Source: Drosophila pseudoobscura
Taxonomy: Eukaryota; Arthropoda; Insecta; Diptera; Drosophilidae
Direction: 5' to 3'
Assembly (NCBI RefSeq): GCF_009870125.1
Contig: NC_046683.1
Span: 18,361,001-18,425,000, forward strand
DNA: 64,000 nt
Below, one piece after another: positions 27,123-40,047 of the stretch. How positions within the stretch are numbered: position 1 is the stretch's first letter; each line of letters starts with the position of its first letter. The notes below the pieces were generated by a model. That model was given only the letters and a program-made list of their open reading frames with translations, was not told the DNA's origin and searched no databases. Both the position numbers and the translations under genes were made by a program.

Positions 27123-27332
27123 GTGAATTGGGCCACCACCCCCGCCACCGACGGGGCGAAGATCCACTGCAAGTACGCCTTTCAGGGGTTTCTACTCTTG
27201 ATAAGACGCAAAACACATCGAAATCGTATGCGATCGACGAAATTCGACATCGAAAAAGAGTCGAATGCGCCCGCCGTTCGGGCTTCCGAAATTCCCACGG
27301 CTGTTTGTTTTGTATGTACTTGTTTTTCTTGA
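27123..27332 (+). pseudogene. CUB-domain-like coding fragment 2
   Basis: The open frame reads PATDGAKIHCKYAFQG, then after twelve unrelated residues RMRSTKFDIEKES. This matches the middle of a CUB domain (C-x-Y-x-F-x-G ... R-x-R-x-x-x-T-x-F-D). Codons for ATTPATDGAKIHCKYAFQG are strongly GC-ending. A TAA stop lies just upstream in frame and there is no usable acceptor AG between it and the conserved block, so it cannot be an intact internal exon as it stands. It would continue fragment 1 in CUB order, on the same strand 0.5 kb away. Probably a broken copy of one gene; the parent is not identified. Confidence 0.3.
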
Positions 27333-27422
27333 AACCGAAAGAACCTCAAAAGGAAAAACGAGAACCGAAAATGGGGGAGGGGGAAGCACGAAGCCGAGTT
27401 TATAAGGGAGAGCAGCACTTAC

Positions 27423-27615
27423 CCGCGTAACATGAGCAGCTGTCCGCGTTGAGCAGCAGCAGCGCTGCCAGCAAAAGCAGCGACGTTACCAGCGACTGCG
27501 ACTGCGACAGCGATATTTTGAGCCACATTCGTGTTCCTGCTTCGTTGACGTCGACGCGCTGACGACGACTGCGACGCAGCGACGACGCTAAAGATCGCCG
27601 CTGGTCTCTCATCAT
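27423..27615 (-). CDS. First coding exon of a secreted or membrane protein (partial)
   Basis: The minus-strand frame starts MMRDQRRSLASSLRRSRRQR and continues to a hydrophobic signal-peptide-like stretch SLVTSLLLLAALLLLNADSC, then CSCYAG and a perfect donor G/GTAAGT at 27422-27417. The exon ends in phase 1, usual for secreted multidomain proteins. The first ATG (27615) has context CCAAAATG; a second Met at 27528 (MWLKISLSQSQS) would give a conventional short signal peptide and may be the real start. Upstream on this strand, 27620-27760, is A-rich and CAA-rich like a fly 5'UTR. I could not identify later exons on the minus strand below 27.4 kb; they may lie beyond a long intron or outside the window. 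The family cannot be named from a signal peptide. The GCTGCT-type codons leave some chance of a false call. Confidence 0.5.
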
Positions 27616-30290
27616 TTTGGGCTCTCTCTCTTTCGGCTGCTTTTCTTCGATATCGTTGATTCTTTTTGGCTGCTTCTGGCTTTTTTTTTTGTTTTTTTTT
27701 TTTGGTTTTGTTTGATTAAAGTTAAATTGTTTTTGAATTTTCTTGCGTTTTTCTTAATTCATGTTGACTCTGGGAGAGAGAATGAGAAAGAGAGAGAACA
27801 AACATTAACCAAAACATGAAAACATGAAACATGGTAAACGTTATTTTAGTTTTCTCATTTGCTTTGTGTCAGTCATTCGCCCAGACGCACACACAAACAC
27901 ACACACACACACACAGTCATAGGCACACCTGCCACAGGTAGCAGCAGCGGGAAAGACAGAGCGCGTTCGCTCTGAGTCAGAGAGAGGAAAAGAGAGGGAG
28001 GCACGCTTTAAAACCAAACGTCTGTGGTCAGAGAGAGACAGAGCGCTCACGATCAGCCGCCAAACTAAGCCCAAGGTGTATTTAAATAAGGTGAGGCATG
28101 TCAGCGAGCAGCCAAACACAATTAAACTAATTTTAATTTCGATGCGGCATGAGCATAAGAGATTGACAGCGACAGAGCCGAAACAACAGCTCGGGGGATC
28201 GGCAATGCCTCACCTTAAACAAGGAACACCTTGGACAAAGCCAGGCCACAAATTTAATTGGAATCGTCTCTCTCGCTCTCTCGCCACGCTACACACAACC
28301 ACGATCCACTCCACTCTCTTCTGACCAGACTCTCTCACTCGGCAAATGCTTGCCTCTCTCTTTTGCTGTTTGTTTGAACCCTTTTTCGCTTTTGGACTTT
28401 TGTTTTTTGGACTGGTTGCAAGAACCAGTTTTTCCCATATGCAATTCTCTCACGCACACACAAACAAACTCACAGACACATTCTCAAGTTCGAATTCGAA
28501 CCAAAAAGTTATTTAATTTTGTTTATAAAATATGTTTTAGGCGCTCTTTTTGTTTTCATTTTGGCGCATTTCTTTCCTTTTTGTTTTGCTTGTTTTCACT
28601 CACATACACTCACAAAAAAACAGAATGAAACACAAAAAAATAGTAACAAAAATGTTGGGTGAGAGGGAGACTGAGGGATCGCTGCAGCAGCGCGCGCGAT
28701 CGCTGCACAATTCCCAGAAAAAAACACAAGAGAAACAGAAAGAGCGAGAGACGGAGACGGAGATCGGGGGAATGGAATAGGACAACTTTTATTTACTTCT
28801 CTTGCGCCTGCTTTTAATGTTGTTTCTTTTATTAACCATTTGCTTCGTTAGACTTCTTCCTACTCCGGTCTGGTGTTTCAAAACACAGAAGCAGCAGCAG
28901 TGGAGCAACCGAAAGCGACGAACGACGAGCGACGACGAAAATGACGACGACGATGCGACGTAGTCGGCAAGAACAACCGTTATGCGCGCAGGCAGAAAAC
29001 AAACTGTGCTGCTGCTGAAGAGCAGCATTGGTGGGCCAGCTTGGTTTGGCTCCGGCGACGGCGACGCCAACGTTGACGTCGGCACGAGCAGAGGCAGCGA
29101 CAAGCAGCCACAGCAGTGCCAGCCAGCGTCGCACAGTGGTCTGCATTGCGCCAAATGTGAAGCTGTTGATATTGGTGGAATATTCGGGATTCAAGAGGTT
29201 AGTTGTATTGCATTGTTGTAATTAAAGGCATAAAATAATAATTCCCTTAATAAATGTATAAATATACGATGCATGTTTTTCTGCATAGGAAGAGGGAATG
29301 GAAATTACAGTCAATATTTATATTTCTTAAGCTATTCAAATGAAAGCATTCAATAATAATAATATATATTTCATGAGTAAATCAAAACGAATATATGTTT
29401 TTGTACAATAACATCTCTAAGAAGGTATAATGCTATAAAAAGATAAGGAAAATTTTAGTTTGAGTGAATTTTGTTCATGAATTCCGTTTAATAATGTCAT
29501 TTAGAGTATATTTGTATCTTTATGGTATGTACATTCATATACATATAAGAAAATGGTCGTATAGACGATCACCTAATGCCACAATGTGAAAATCACTCAA
29601 AGAAAATCACGTTGGTTCCACTGTCCCACAGACTATCGGAATAAGCACTCGTGCTGGAGTAAGCAAACGGCCCTCCGACTGGCGCCATCTGGCGCCTGGC
29701 CTTCGTTTGAGTGAGCAGATTCCCATCGAAGGCGGTTACATTTGAACGGTCTTTGAGTGACTTTCGGTGTACCGTAACTCCTAGCGATGCCGAACGGATC
29801 GTCGGGAAAATCGCTGCAGCAGCGGCTAATTAATGTACGGTTTTTTGTTGCTGCTGCTGTTTGAAATTTGTTAACAATTGTGTCGAATGACTGCCTCGTG
29901 GGTGCGCTGAAGTATTGCCTCAGCAGAATTACCCCTCGAAGGCGGCTACATATGAAAGTGAGTGTCTTTGAGTGACTTTCGGCATAGTTTTTGTACTCCT
30001 CCACAGGTTGGTGTTGCGGCTGGAAGCTGCTGCAGGAGGATAATAATTAGTGGATGCGCACTTTTGATGATTTTGCGCAAACTTTTGTTCGCAGTGAAAA
30101 TTTACTGCACAGGAGGGGTTTAATGGAAAATGCATGTACGAGTGGGCTAAATAAATATGTAAGTTCTTATTGCTTTTGGCCCTCTCTTTGGCCTGCTTCC
30201 CCTCGCATTTTCGTCCTGATTATTTAAGTGTGTTAACAACACATTTTGGCTATTAAACTTGGCGTTTTTCCCCTGCATTGCATTAAAATT

Positions 30291-30318
30291 ATACACACAC
30301 ACACACACACACACACAC
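30291..30318 (+). repeat. (AC)n tract
   Basis: Fourteen AC dinucleotides. Similar runs occur at 6305-6326, 6649-6668, 27898-27914, 32093-32120, 49077-49092, 51217-51237, 54650-54667 and 60556-60576. Confidence 0.85.
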
Positions 30319-32092
30319 GCACCCATACGAAAATGTATTCAAAATGTAATGCAATTGCAAGTTGTGTGCGTGCCTCCGTCGCCAGCTCTCTGCTATTTCT
30401 CTCTCGCTCCCTCTCTCTGTCTCCGATTGTATAGCCTTCAGTTTCCACTCCTTTTGGGATGAGCAGCAAATGAGTGCAAAAGCAGAAACAGCAGCAGCAG
30501 CAGCAGCAGCACACAAGAGAAAGATGCGAAATAAAATGTGCATGCATTTCAAAATGCACTTAAAAATTGTTTTCGCTCCTCTCTGCGTTCATATGAATGT
30601 GTGCGTGTCTGTCCCCCGCCAGGGGTCACAGGTCAACTTCGTCGCCTGCCAATTAAAAGTTTGTATGCGCTGCGGCGACCTCCATGGCGCACACAAAAGT
30701 ATTGAAGAGGGAAAGCTCTGCCACCAGAGATGCCAGATCGGAGTTGTGTACCGCAGCGTGACTCACGATCGTCAGGCAGTTACGAGTGCCATTCGCATTC
30801 GCATTCGCGAATCCCGAGTCCCAAATCGAACGAGGGATGCCATTCAGAACGAATGTTTCCGTTCACTAACGGGATATTTGTACAACGAATCAACATCATT
30901 CCAATAATATGTGGAAGTGGAACAGGGGTGTGGGATCACCTCTGAGAGCTACATATGTACATCCCCAATCCCCACTGCGATGTCGCCCCAAAAATTTGGT
31001 CCACAGGACAAACTCTAAAGCAACATCCACCATCAGTACCACCATTACCATCACTATCTATGCTTCCTCTGACTGAGTGTTATTTTGTACATAGAAGATC
31101 ATTTTAATTTCCTTGGGACAGAGTTCCATTCCTTATGCTAGAGTTCAAATTATACAACAATTGCATTTATAGCATTATAGATAAAAATACAATATGCACA
31201 CACATACATATGTATATAGATATATGTATATATAATAATATATATATATGTATATATAATATAAAAAACAGAGAAACATAATTTTAGTCTTCCGATTTTG
31301 AAACAAATCCTGGTTAAACTATGGCGAAACCCTTTTACCTGCACCTTGATGATTGAATTCGAAAAACCTTGGGGAACTAACAAGTTTACAAATTTATAAT
31401 TTCCATCTGATATGAATGAATGGAATGTATCATTTTTCAAAATTACACTCGCGAATTCAAGGAAAAATGTAAATGTAAAGTAAAGCGAATACAGTTAACA
31501 GGAAAAAGGAGCAAAATAGGTACAGCTGCGTTCAATGATTGACGTGAAAGTGGCTTTTGAATTCAACTGTTGAATTAAATGATAAGCACAGGTTCTTTTT
31601 GAATTGATTATCAAAGGGATTCGAGTACATATGTGTATAAAAGGGCTCAAAGGCCTTAACGAATTAAAAGGTGAACTAAGGGCATCGAATTGCATATACC
31701 CTTGAAAATAAGGGTTATACCCACGGAACACATAAAATCATCGCATATATGTCGTCATTATGGTGATCCGGTTTCGGTTATTAGTCGCTTCCTGCAGGAT
31801 GCGTTCGAAATTGTAGGTACAAATAAATATAAATTGTATAATTACGATGAAATCATTTAATCGTCCTGTGAACGTGAGTGAAATAGTGATATTAACGTAG
31901 CGTTAAGGGGACTCGCTGTGCATCATAAAGGAGTTGGCTTCGTTAAAGACTTTCCTTAATTTAATTACGCTTAATTGAATGCCTCCTCTTGCATCGTTAT
32001 ACCATTTACATACATTATGTACACAACTTCAAGTACATATTTTCAAGGGGAAAGCAATCACGAGCACGAAAGTGGCACGAGCTCATCCCTGG

Positions 32093-32124
<32 letters not shown>

Positions 32125-35100
32125 TCACACATAAAGCGCGTTTTCGAGCAACTTTATTAATGCGATTTCAGTTAATTATCAACACAACAATTACAGAAAC
32201 ACCCACACACGGAAAGGAGGAGGATTTTTGATAAAACGGGGGTCAGAAAAAACCATAAAGTTTTGGCGGTCGTGGTTTTTGATACCCTAGCAGTCCCGCT
32301 ATAATTAATAATTGGTAGGGTATTCAGAAAAATAAAAAATATATATATACTATAATTATAAATATAACTAGGGGGCCAGCCACCTTCCATTTACGCTTTT
32401 CCTAAAACTATCTACATATGTATATCATTTTTAGATCTTGAAATTATAGAAGGTATCTTTATATCCATATACTATTATTAGTAGATGAAAGCTTTTCGCT
32501 CGGCAAATGTTTGATTGAAGTCCGTGCACCCTCTGTGCATGCAAAAGGGGAAATTATCGTGGGAAAAAGGTGCCTTTGGACTGATTGAAACGACGCCTTT
32601 AACTGTGCTTTTGCATCCAATTGCAGGTTCATCATAATTGCACTCGTCACAACATACACATGGCTCGACGTTTTGCACTCAGCTCAGGGCCTGCTGGCCC
32701 CGCCCACGCACAGGTCGTAGTCGTAGTCGTAGTCGTAGTCGTACTGTTGTGAGCCGGATGCTTGCAATCGTGCAACAAGTTGGCTGAACCGATGGCGAGG
32801 ACCAACGACGCGTCGGTCAAACTTGTCAGAAAGAGGGAAAGTGGGCTCCTTGCGTGTGTGTGGGCTGGAGTATCTGTGTGTGAGTGAGTGTGAGTGTGTC
32901 TGTGTTTTGAGTTTGAGTCGGAGATTCGCTCTTCCTGAGTTGTTTGCTTGTTTTTCTTCGCTTGGCTTTGCTTGGACACACGCAAATCAGAATCACAAAT
33001 CCATGGAAAACTTTTTTCTTGCTTCTTGCATCTAAAATGGCAAACAAAAAGTGCTGCCTACCTTTGGGTGCTTTGGGAGAAATTTCCACCATCAACAAAT
33101 GGCTTAAGAATGAGGTTTTGGCGAACGGATGAGGGAGAATGCGATTTAAAAGGGTCCAGGAAATTGGCCAAAACAAAAAGTTGATTAAATTAAACATGAA
33201 ATACCATTAAGCGAATGGTATTGTTTGTAATTTATACACACAAAATCGGACCTGTGGAATGGAACGGAAGCGGAAAAGCAAACAAGTCCAAGTGGAATTA
33301 AAGAACTGAAAACGGGGCTGAAAAGATTTCGAGTAGATCTTGGACTACCGAATAAAAGACTTGCAAAATATTTACAAATATTTGCTATATAAATTGTAGA
33401 TATATCTACTCTTCTGATTGTTTTTATGTCGGGAACAGCGGACATGTGAAGTAAATTCACTTCGTGGAAATGACTGGATAAACTCCGAAAGGAGCACTCA
33501 AAAATGAGTTGTTGAACACAAACATTTTCCGTATCTTTGTATCTAAAATCTATCGAAAAGCACCATTCAAATTACAGGTAATGACAGGAGGAAAGTGTTA
33601 CGGATTTGAGGGGGGGGTGGGGCGATTAGGCGGGAGGTGCAATGTAGCCACTGGCGTATAAGCGGATTGATGTGGCTGTCTAGTCTGTCACTTTATCTGA
33701 AATCTCCTGGACAATGGGCGGCACGGCACTTCAGGGCAGTCCATGGTCTCTGGGGATTGCTGTACGGCGCACAAGCCTGAGAAGGATTTTGATTTGAAAG
33801 CGTTGTGGGATGGCGAGAGTTTAATGCCAAGAGTTTAATGCCAGGAGTTTAATAGGAAAGACATAGAAATAGAGATAGTGCAGTAAAATGTGGTTCTATT
33901 GAACTCAAATGAAATGAAAGCTAATGAAGGAGATAATTTCCATTTCAGGACAAACAAAAAAAATAGCTGAAATTGAATGGAATGACACGGAATGAAAACA
34001 GACTTTTGAAATCAAATAATAGTCTTAAAATTTGAATGAAATTAACAGGAAGAGCAGCACGTTTCATTTGGAATTAATTGATAATGAAATATTTATACGC
34101 ATGTTTCAGACTCCCGTACAGATGTATGTACATAACTGTCGTATACAATTTCCCACACCGTGCCCGTACCCGGTGTTTCAGGCAGTCAGCCAGAATGCTG
34201 GCTGGTTCATTAAAAATGCCCCACAAACAAACGGATAAAAAATGGCAACCCAACTTAATTATATCTAATTGAGTTAAATGATTAACAGAGCATTCCACTC
34301 TCCAGGGCCTCCCGTCCGGCCTCCCATCCATTCGCATTAGCATTCGGAATTGGAATTGGAATCGGAATCGGATTCACGTTCGCATTCGCATTCGCATTCG
34401 CTCCTCCCTGTGACCCGTGACCTGTGATCCATTCATTTCCACATGGCCAACTGATTGGTCAGTCGGACAGAGCTTAACACTCAAATTGATTTGAAATGTG
34501 CTTAAAAAATTATGCTCAATACGGATGGAAAAGAACGGCACGGCATAGGTGGGGTCTCTCTGTCTGTCTGTGTCTCTCGGAAAACTGGAACGGGTAACTC
34601 GGAACGAGGAACTGGGAACTGGGAACAGGGAACAGGAAAACCTGGTCAATATGCAGATGAAATGCATTTGGAAAAAACAAATCACAACTCTGCATTGGGG
34701 AAGCACCGGCCTTTCTCCGTTTCTAAGCCATTCGTTGGCCGCCATCGCATTGGCCCCACCAATCCCACCTCAGCGGCATTCGGTGTTGACAAGCTCGTCG
34801 CAAAATCACACAAAGTATGCAACAAAAAGAAGCGAAAAACAAGCGAGGAAAAGGACGCCAAAACAAAAGAGAGATTCGGGGAATAGGAAAAGAGAACGAA
34901 TCTGTTATGCTCTTTCCAATTCTTGCAGGGATTTTAGGCAGAAAACGGGCATCAATCAATTGTCGATTGTTAAGAGAGAGGAGAGGAATGAGTGATGCAG
35001 TGGAACATTGACATACGTCTGGAACGAAAAAGGATCAATTGGAATGCCAGTGGTGGAACATGAAACGAGAATAGCATTGGGATTGCCTTGGAATAGGTGG

Positions 35101-35565
35101 AGAAAAACACTGGGATTCAATAATAGATTGCAAGATTAATGTAATTGGAATGGAACAGTGGACTATTGACATGCGATTGGAATATAGCACAGATTATCCG
35201 CAACAAATCCAGTCATAGCTCAGACACATCCAACGTTCCAGAGTAAGAGAGAGGGTAAGAACACTATCCTAACCCCGGCTAGCAGCTGTCAAATGTATTT
35301 GCGCATGAAAATCCATCCGACACCATCCCAACCACAGTGCAACCTTGCCACAGACGCACACACATACGGAGAGACCCTCCCCAGAAGCAGGTTCTCCCCA
35401 TCTGGTGGAGGGGGGGTGAATGCAACAAGTTCCTGCAGTAGTCATTCCATTTCATTCGCTTCGATTCCATTCGATTCGATTCGATACCGATTCTTTTTAT
35501 TGCTGTTGCTGTTTGTTCTTTGGCATTTGCAACTTTTGCATGGCGAACGGCAGTCTGCCCGCACT

Positions 35566-35636
35566 CTGGCTCCACTCTGGCTTCACTCTGGCCCCACTCG
35601 GGGCCCACTCTGCCCCCACTCTGGACGGTACTTTGC
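35566..35636 (+). repeat. CCACTCTGGC-type minisatellite
   Basis: Six degenerate copies of about 11-12 bp around CACTCTGGC/CACTCTGCC. It lies inside a 288-codon frame (35293-36159) that also spans a GCGGTGGC tract and a TCGATTC tract; I treat that frame as an artefact. Confidence 0.7.
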
Positions 35637-37117
35637 CGCTACTCTGGTCCACTCCTCTGATTTTGTTGCCAATCAACACCTAACCACCGTGCATGCCCAA
35701 CCATACTTGTACCATGGCCCGATGGCAGTGCCTTTTGGCAGGAATATAAGCCAGGACTTTGCGTTATTGGCATTCGTCGTGATGTGGACACAGACTTCAG
35801 GACATTTCGAATACACGGTGATGGACGATGGACACACGCTGCCAGGTGCAGGTACAGACAGCGATAGGATACGGCAGGAATACAGAATCGGATTCCGATA
35901 CGGACACAAACACTTTTGGCTAATCGAATTTGAGTTTCAGCCAAATGAAGCGTATCAGGCAAATGCAATTGCAAATGTCGATCCCCCCACGAAGGAGAGT
36001 TGCAGATGGAAATGGAAATCGACAGCGGTGGCGATGGCGGTGGCGGGGGCGGGGGCGGGGGCGGGGCTCGAGGCAGTTCGTGGCAGTTCGTGGGGGATGC
36101 ATTTATATAGTATATGTGGGCGTGGAACATCTGTGTATACTATATCGCTGGTTATTTAATCAAACATCTTCCTTTGTGTAACTAATGGGACATTGAGGGA
36201 GCGAAGGGAAAGGGACTGAGGTGTGAAATGCATTAATGGAGTATTCATGGGGGATCCCCAAAGCTCCACCCCCACCACCCTCCTCCTAATTCGATTTTGT
36301 GCGGTGGTGGAGCGGTCAGAACTTAACTGCGGTGTCAAAAGCATTGTCGTCCCCACTCCATCCTTTGAGGCTGTTTTCGGTTGTCATTAGCGATGTTGAG
36401 CACTGTTAATTTGACATTATATCGATTAAAGGAATTACACCGGGAGTATGTCTGCGCTCGCAGCTCTAGGGGCACTGAGAGGTAGAGAGAGAAGGGCGGA
36501 CGGTGGTGGGGGCAAGGGGCAGGTGGGACAATAGTTACAAACCAACTAAACATAGCACTTAAGTTGTCACTAGTCCTGCCATCGGCTGCTGCTGCTGCTG
36601 CCAACAATTCCTCAGGGCTCCATTTGAAGTTGTTCGAAATGTGCTTTTCTTTGGTCCAATTAAAAGTTTCTCCATCGAGCCAACTCCCGTTTATATCTGT
36701 TTTAGATACTGCAAGCGAATTAGCCAAGTTCTAAATGAACATCTCGTTGAATGTCCTCTTAAACGCTGCCCTGCTTCCCGCTGAGCGGCTGTCGACAGAG
36801 GTACATTTGGTCGTTTACTTATGGGAACTTTCTACTGGGAATCAAGTCAAAATTCGACGAAAAAGCCCCAACGGAAGCAGAGTATAAAGATTAAAAAGTC
36901 AATGCAAGGCATGTGCTTGATTGCAAGTCAGATTTATCGAGAATTAACCGGGACTATCGAAAGACTTTGCACTTTTGCTGGGACCGTTCACATCAAAAAT
37001 TTGAAGATACAAAACCGCAGAATCTGGATGATCATAACTACCAGATTGCAGAGTTACGATCAGAATAGATTATTATTATAGCCAGAATGAACAAATCGAA
37101 TTTGCAGTGCCAACGCA

Positions 37118-37120
<3 letters not shown>

Positions 37121-37163
<43 letters not shown>
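37121..37163 (+). repeat. (CT)n dinucleotide tract
   Basis: An uninterrupted CT run of 43 bp, followed by (AC)n to 37174. Confidence 0.9.
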
Positions 37164-37167
<4 letters not shown>

Positions 37168-37974
37168 CACACACTCTTTCTCGTGCAGTGTGCGCCTTCG
37201 GCGGAGGGGAGCGAGATATAATGGCTAGTTTTGGTGTGAGAAGCGAGAGAGGAATCACAGCCAGTAGCATAAAAATGAAAATAGATAAAATATTCTGGAG
37301 CTCCGATGAGCGGAGTGCAAGAATTCAAATGGTACCTCTCTTTTTCCCTATGTTCTCCCCACTCTCAAAACAGGCTTGAAAACAATTCAGAGAATCCTCT
37401 CCACGCATTAGCCAACAAATGAATCTTAAAAAAACTCGCATATTTGTGCAGCTAAGTATTCATCAAATACAATTTACTCGCAATAGTTCTGAAGCTATCA
37501 AGAACGTCCTCCAAGTGCTCTTCACCAAGAAAGTTTACACATCGATAAGTGGCGATTATTTTCGATTACGCTTGTGCTCCCCGCCCCCCCCAGTGACCCA
37601 GTGTCCACTCGACAGTAAGTAGTCTCCCTTCAATCTTGTGTGGGAGAAGCCCGCTGTCTGAAAGCTATTTGTGGTGGATGCTACGGGACGGGGAGATGGG
37701 ACTGTGGTTAGCAGGAACGAGGGGAGGCCTCTGCCTGCATTGCGACAAGTTGGCGCCTCTATCAACTGGTGTCCAATTTGTTATGGACAGCTAAAAGTGG
37801 CAATGCGCGACGCCGTAAATCAGGTGTGCCTGTGGTCCTCACACTCTCTCTGCCTCTCTGCGCTTATTTTTCGTTGCGTCCTGGTGCCTCAAAGGAGACC
37901 CTTAGGGACCGACGGGTGGCAAGCGGCTTTGTCTTGGGGCAGGACCGCTCCGAACCGTGGGGCAAGAGCAGTAA

Positions 37975-38319
37975 TCATCCCCACAAGGACGAGGGCTCAC
38001 CCCCACCGCCTCGAGCTCGTTTCTCCCTTCCGTTGGTCGCCCGGTCAGTAATCAGTCCAAAGGCTTTGATGGCATCTTTAACCGCATCGAGGAAATTAAA
38101 AATTCCCTTTTTGTTCCAACCGAAAGCGAGCGCGTTGAGCCTCTGTGATACAGTGGTGCAGTGTCCCTCGATCCCCATGAAACCTTTTTCTTCTCTGAAT
38201 ATGATTAACTTATATTCAAATGAATGTACAAATTGTGATGGAATTTTGGGCTTTTTTTGCATTGGCCGCTCATTTTCAGGTGCTCTCGGCTTCGCCAATT
38301 TTTTGGTCATCAATATCAA
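37975..38319 (-). CDS. Possible mobile-element ORF (ORF1/gag-like), degraded
   Basis: A 114-residue minus-strand frame: MILMTKKLAKPRAPENERPM, later IEGHCTTVSQRLNALAFGWN, IFNFLDAVKDAIKAFGLITD, RATNGREKRARGGGGEPSS. The helical middle and basic Arg/Gly tail recall the N-terminal part of gag-like ORF1 proteins of insect LINEs, but I cannot name a family. The frame ends at 37975, while protein-like sequence continues in another frame (RSCPKTKPLATRRSLRVSFE) to about 37885, which suggests a frameshifted relic. A GTGAGC near the end could alternatively be a splice donor. Overlapping + strand frames look like shadows. Confidence 0.3.
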   Translation of the reverse strand: MILMTKKLAKPRAPENERPMQKKPKIPSQFVHSFEYKLIIFREEKGFMGIEGHCTTVSQRLNALAFGWNKKGIFNFLDAVKDAIKAFGLITDRATNGREKRARGGGGEPSSLWG

Positions 38320-38359
38320 TATAATAAAAAAAGCTAATTTTGTTCTTCAGAAATAAAAG

Positions 38360-40040
38360 TCGTGATAATGTGAATAAATAATTTTTATTTTTTCAGGTTG
38401 AGGCTAAATTTGAGGCAGGCTCAAACAAAATTAATTATAAAAGGGCTCGGGGAATGTTGGCAAAAAAATATTAGCCATAATTTCCCACTTTGGCGGAATT
38501 CTTTTATTTATTCAATTATACTCTCTTAGAGTAATTTCCAACACGCATGCTTTTCATTAAACGTCAAATTAAATTTTTGCAAAAAGTAAGCATATATTTG
38601 AACCACTTTTTGGTGGGCCCGGGACCACAGTGCACCATCGTTGGCTTTGCCACAGTCACCGTTTGTCAATTGTGTTTCTCATGAAGTTGAAAACGTTGCA
38701 TTTCCGCTGACGCTGACACTGCCGTTGCCGTTGCCGCTGCCGTTGCCACTGTGCCTCTGCCACCGCCTCGGGCCAATGTCGAGTGGCAACGTGGCCGAGA
38801 ACAAAAGATGGTCAAAACAAAAGACAGTGCAAAAAGGGTGCCACGGTGCTCCGGGGGTCTGGTCTGGTCTGGTCTAGGATGGTCTGCTTCGGGGGTCTAG
38901 TCTGCTCCGGGGGTCTGGGTCTGGCTGTGGCTCTGGCTATGAACTGAGGGTCTATGCCCAGGCATCCGGAAGTTTGCGCTGACATTCATTACCATAATTC
39001 ACAACAGCTTAAAACATTTATGTGGCTGCCGCCCAGCGCTCGCCGGGCCCCAGTCCCTGCCCTGCTCATCTCCTCCACACTCTCTCCCCTTCTGCCCCCC
39101 GTCTGATAAACTGGCCCCCGTCACCGGGCCCGGGCAACTGTCATAGCCTTGGCGGGAGTTCGTTGTTTGCTTGGGATTATGTGCAGGAGCATGCAAAATG
39201 GGATAATAAGGAAACTTGAAAATTTGTTGCAATTATTTTAACTGCTTGGGAATTGCACCTCCCTCCCTTGCGCCCCTCCGCCACGCGTCCACTTATGAGG
39301 CAGGACACTCTTCCTCTGGCAGCTTACAGCTTCTTTGGGGGCGATACAGGCCATGTCCCAGGGAAATTCATTGGAAAGGCCTGTCCAATAAATTCTAAAC
39401 TCCCCTCCCCCTCCCCCTCAGTGTGGGACGACAGAATAGTGTGACGAGTACTAGTGTACTTAACCATATTCGACAGCCACATATCAATTACAATAAAAAC
39501 TATGGAACAAGCACAAAGATGCACAGACGAGCGGTGGGGCAGGGGCAGGGGCAGGGGCAGGGCCAGGAGCAGGGCTAGGAGCACCGCTAGGGATGCCAGG
39601 AATATGGCTCGTACAATATACATTAGTATGGTTTGGGTTGGATGCTTGGGTGGGGATTTATTCCCTTTCTACCGGTGCAAGTATGTGCTCAAAATCATGA
39701 TGCATTTGGCATGGGTGAAAACAACTCAACTCAGGTGGAAATGAGTAAAATGACCTGCGCAGAAGATTTCCATTTCCCCTTAAAATTGTTCCGAACACTC
39801 GTTTTTCATTTATTTGAACAAAACACAAAATTTTGTGTAGAAAAGCAGGCTCAAACTTTGATTTCTATCGGCTCTGCCTCAGTCTCTGGCCCCAGATTTC
39901 AAAACTCTCAAACCATTTTTAGTGCTCATACTGATCGGACATATAATTTTCCGTATCATATTATTCACATTTTTTTTTGTGCAACTCCACATATTGTTTA
40001 AATTGTATTTGTTCCACCCGATGAAACGTGGATAAGTTTT
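38360..40040. other. Non-coding spacer upstream of the 40-kb gene
   Basis: GCCGTT/GCCGCT hexamers (38716-38750), TCTGGTCTGGTC repeats (38866-38930) and the GGGGCA tract at 39.55 kb. 39780-40040 is AT-rich and probably holds the promoter of the gene at 40048, but no TATA or initiator stands out. Confidence 0.5.
39538..39585 (+). repeat. GGGGCA hexamer repeat
   Basis: Copies of GGGGCA grading into GGGCCA and GAGCAG variants. Confidence 0.8.
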
Positions 40041-40047
40041 TGGCAAA

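Larger units (their letters stand above)
27616..37100. other. Leader or promoter region of the minus-strand exon, then non-coding spacer
   Basis: 27620-27760 is A-rich on the minus strand, like a fly 5'UTR; the transcript start should lie further up but is not visible. Beyond, nothing supported: AC and CAG runs at 30.3-30.5 kb, GTCGTA hexamers (32710-32742), CATTCG/GGAATC hexamers (34340-34402), the CCACTCTGGC repeat at 35.6 kb and a GGCGGGGGCGGG tract (36035-36066). Confidence 0.5.

Noticed and set aside
35293..36159. 288-codon + strand open frame
   Set aside because: It spans several simple-repeat tracts, lacks fly codon bias and any domain, and equally long frames overlap it on the other strand.
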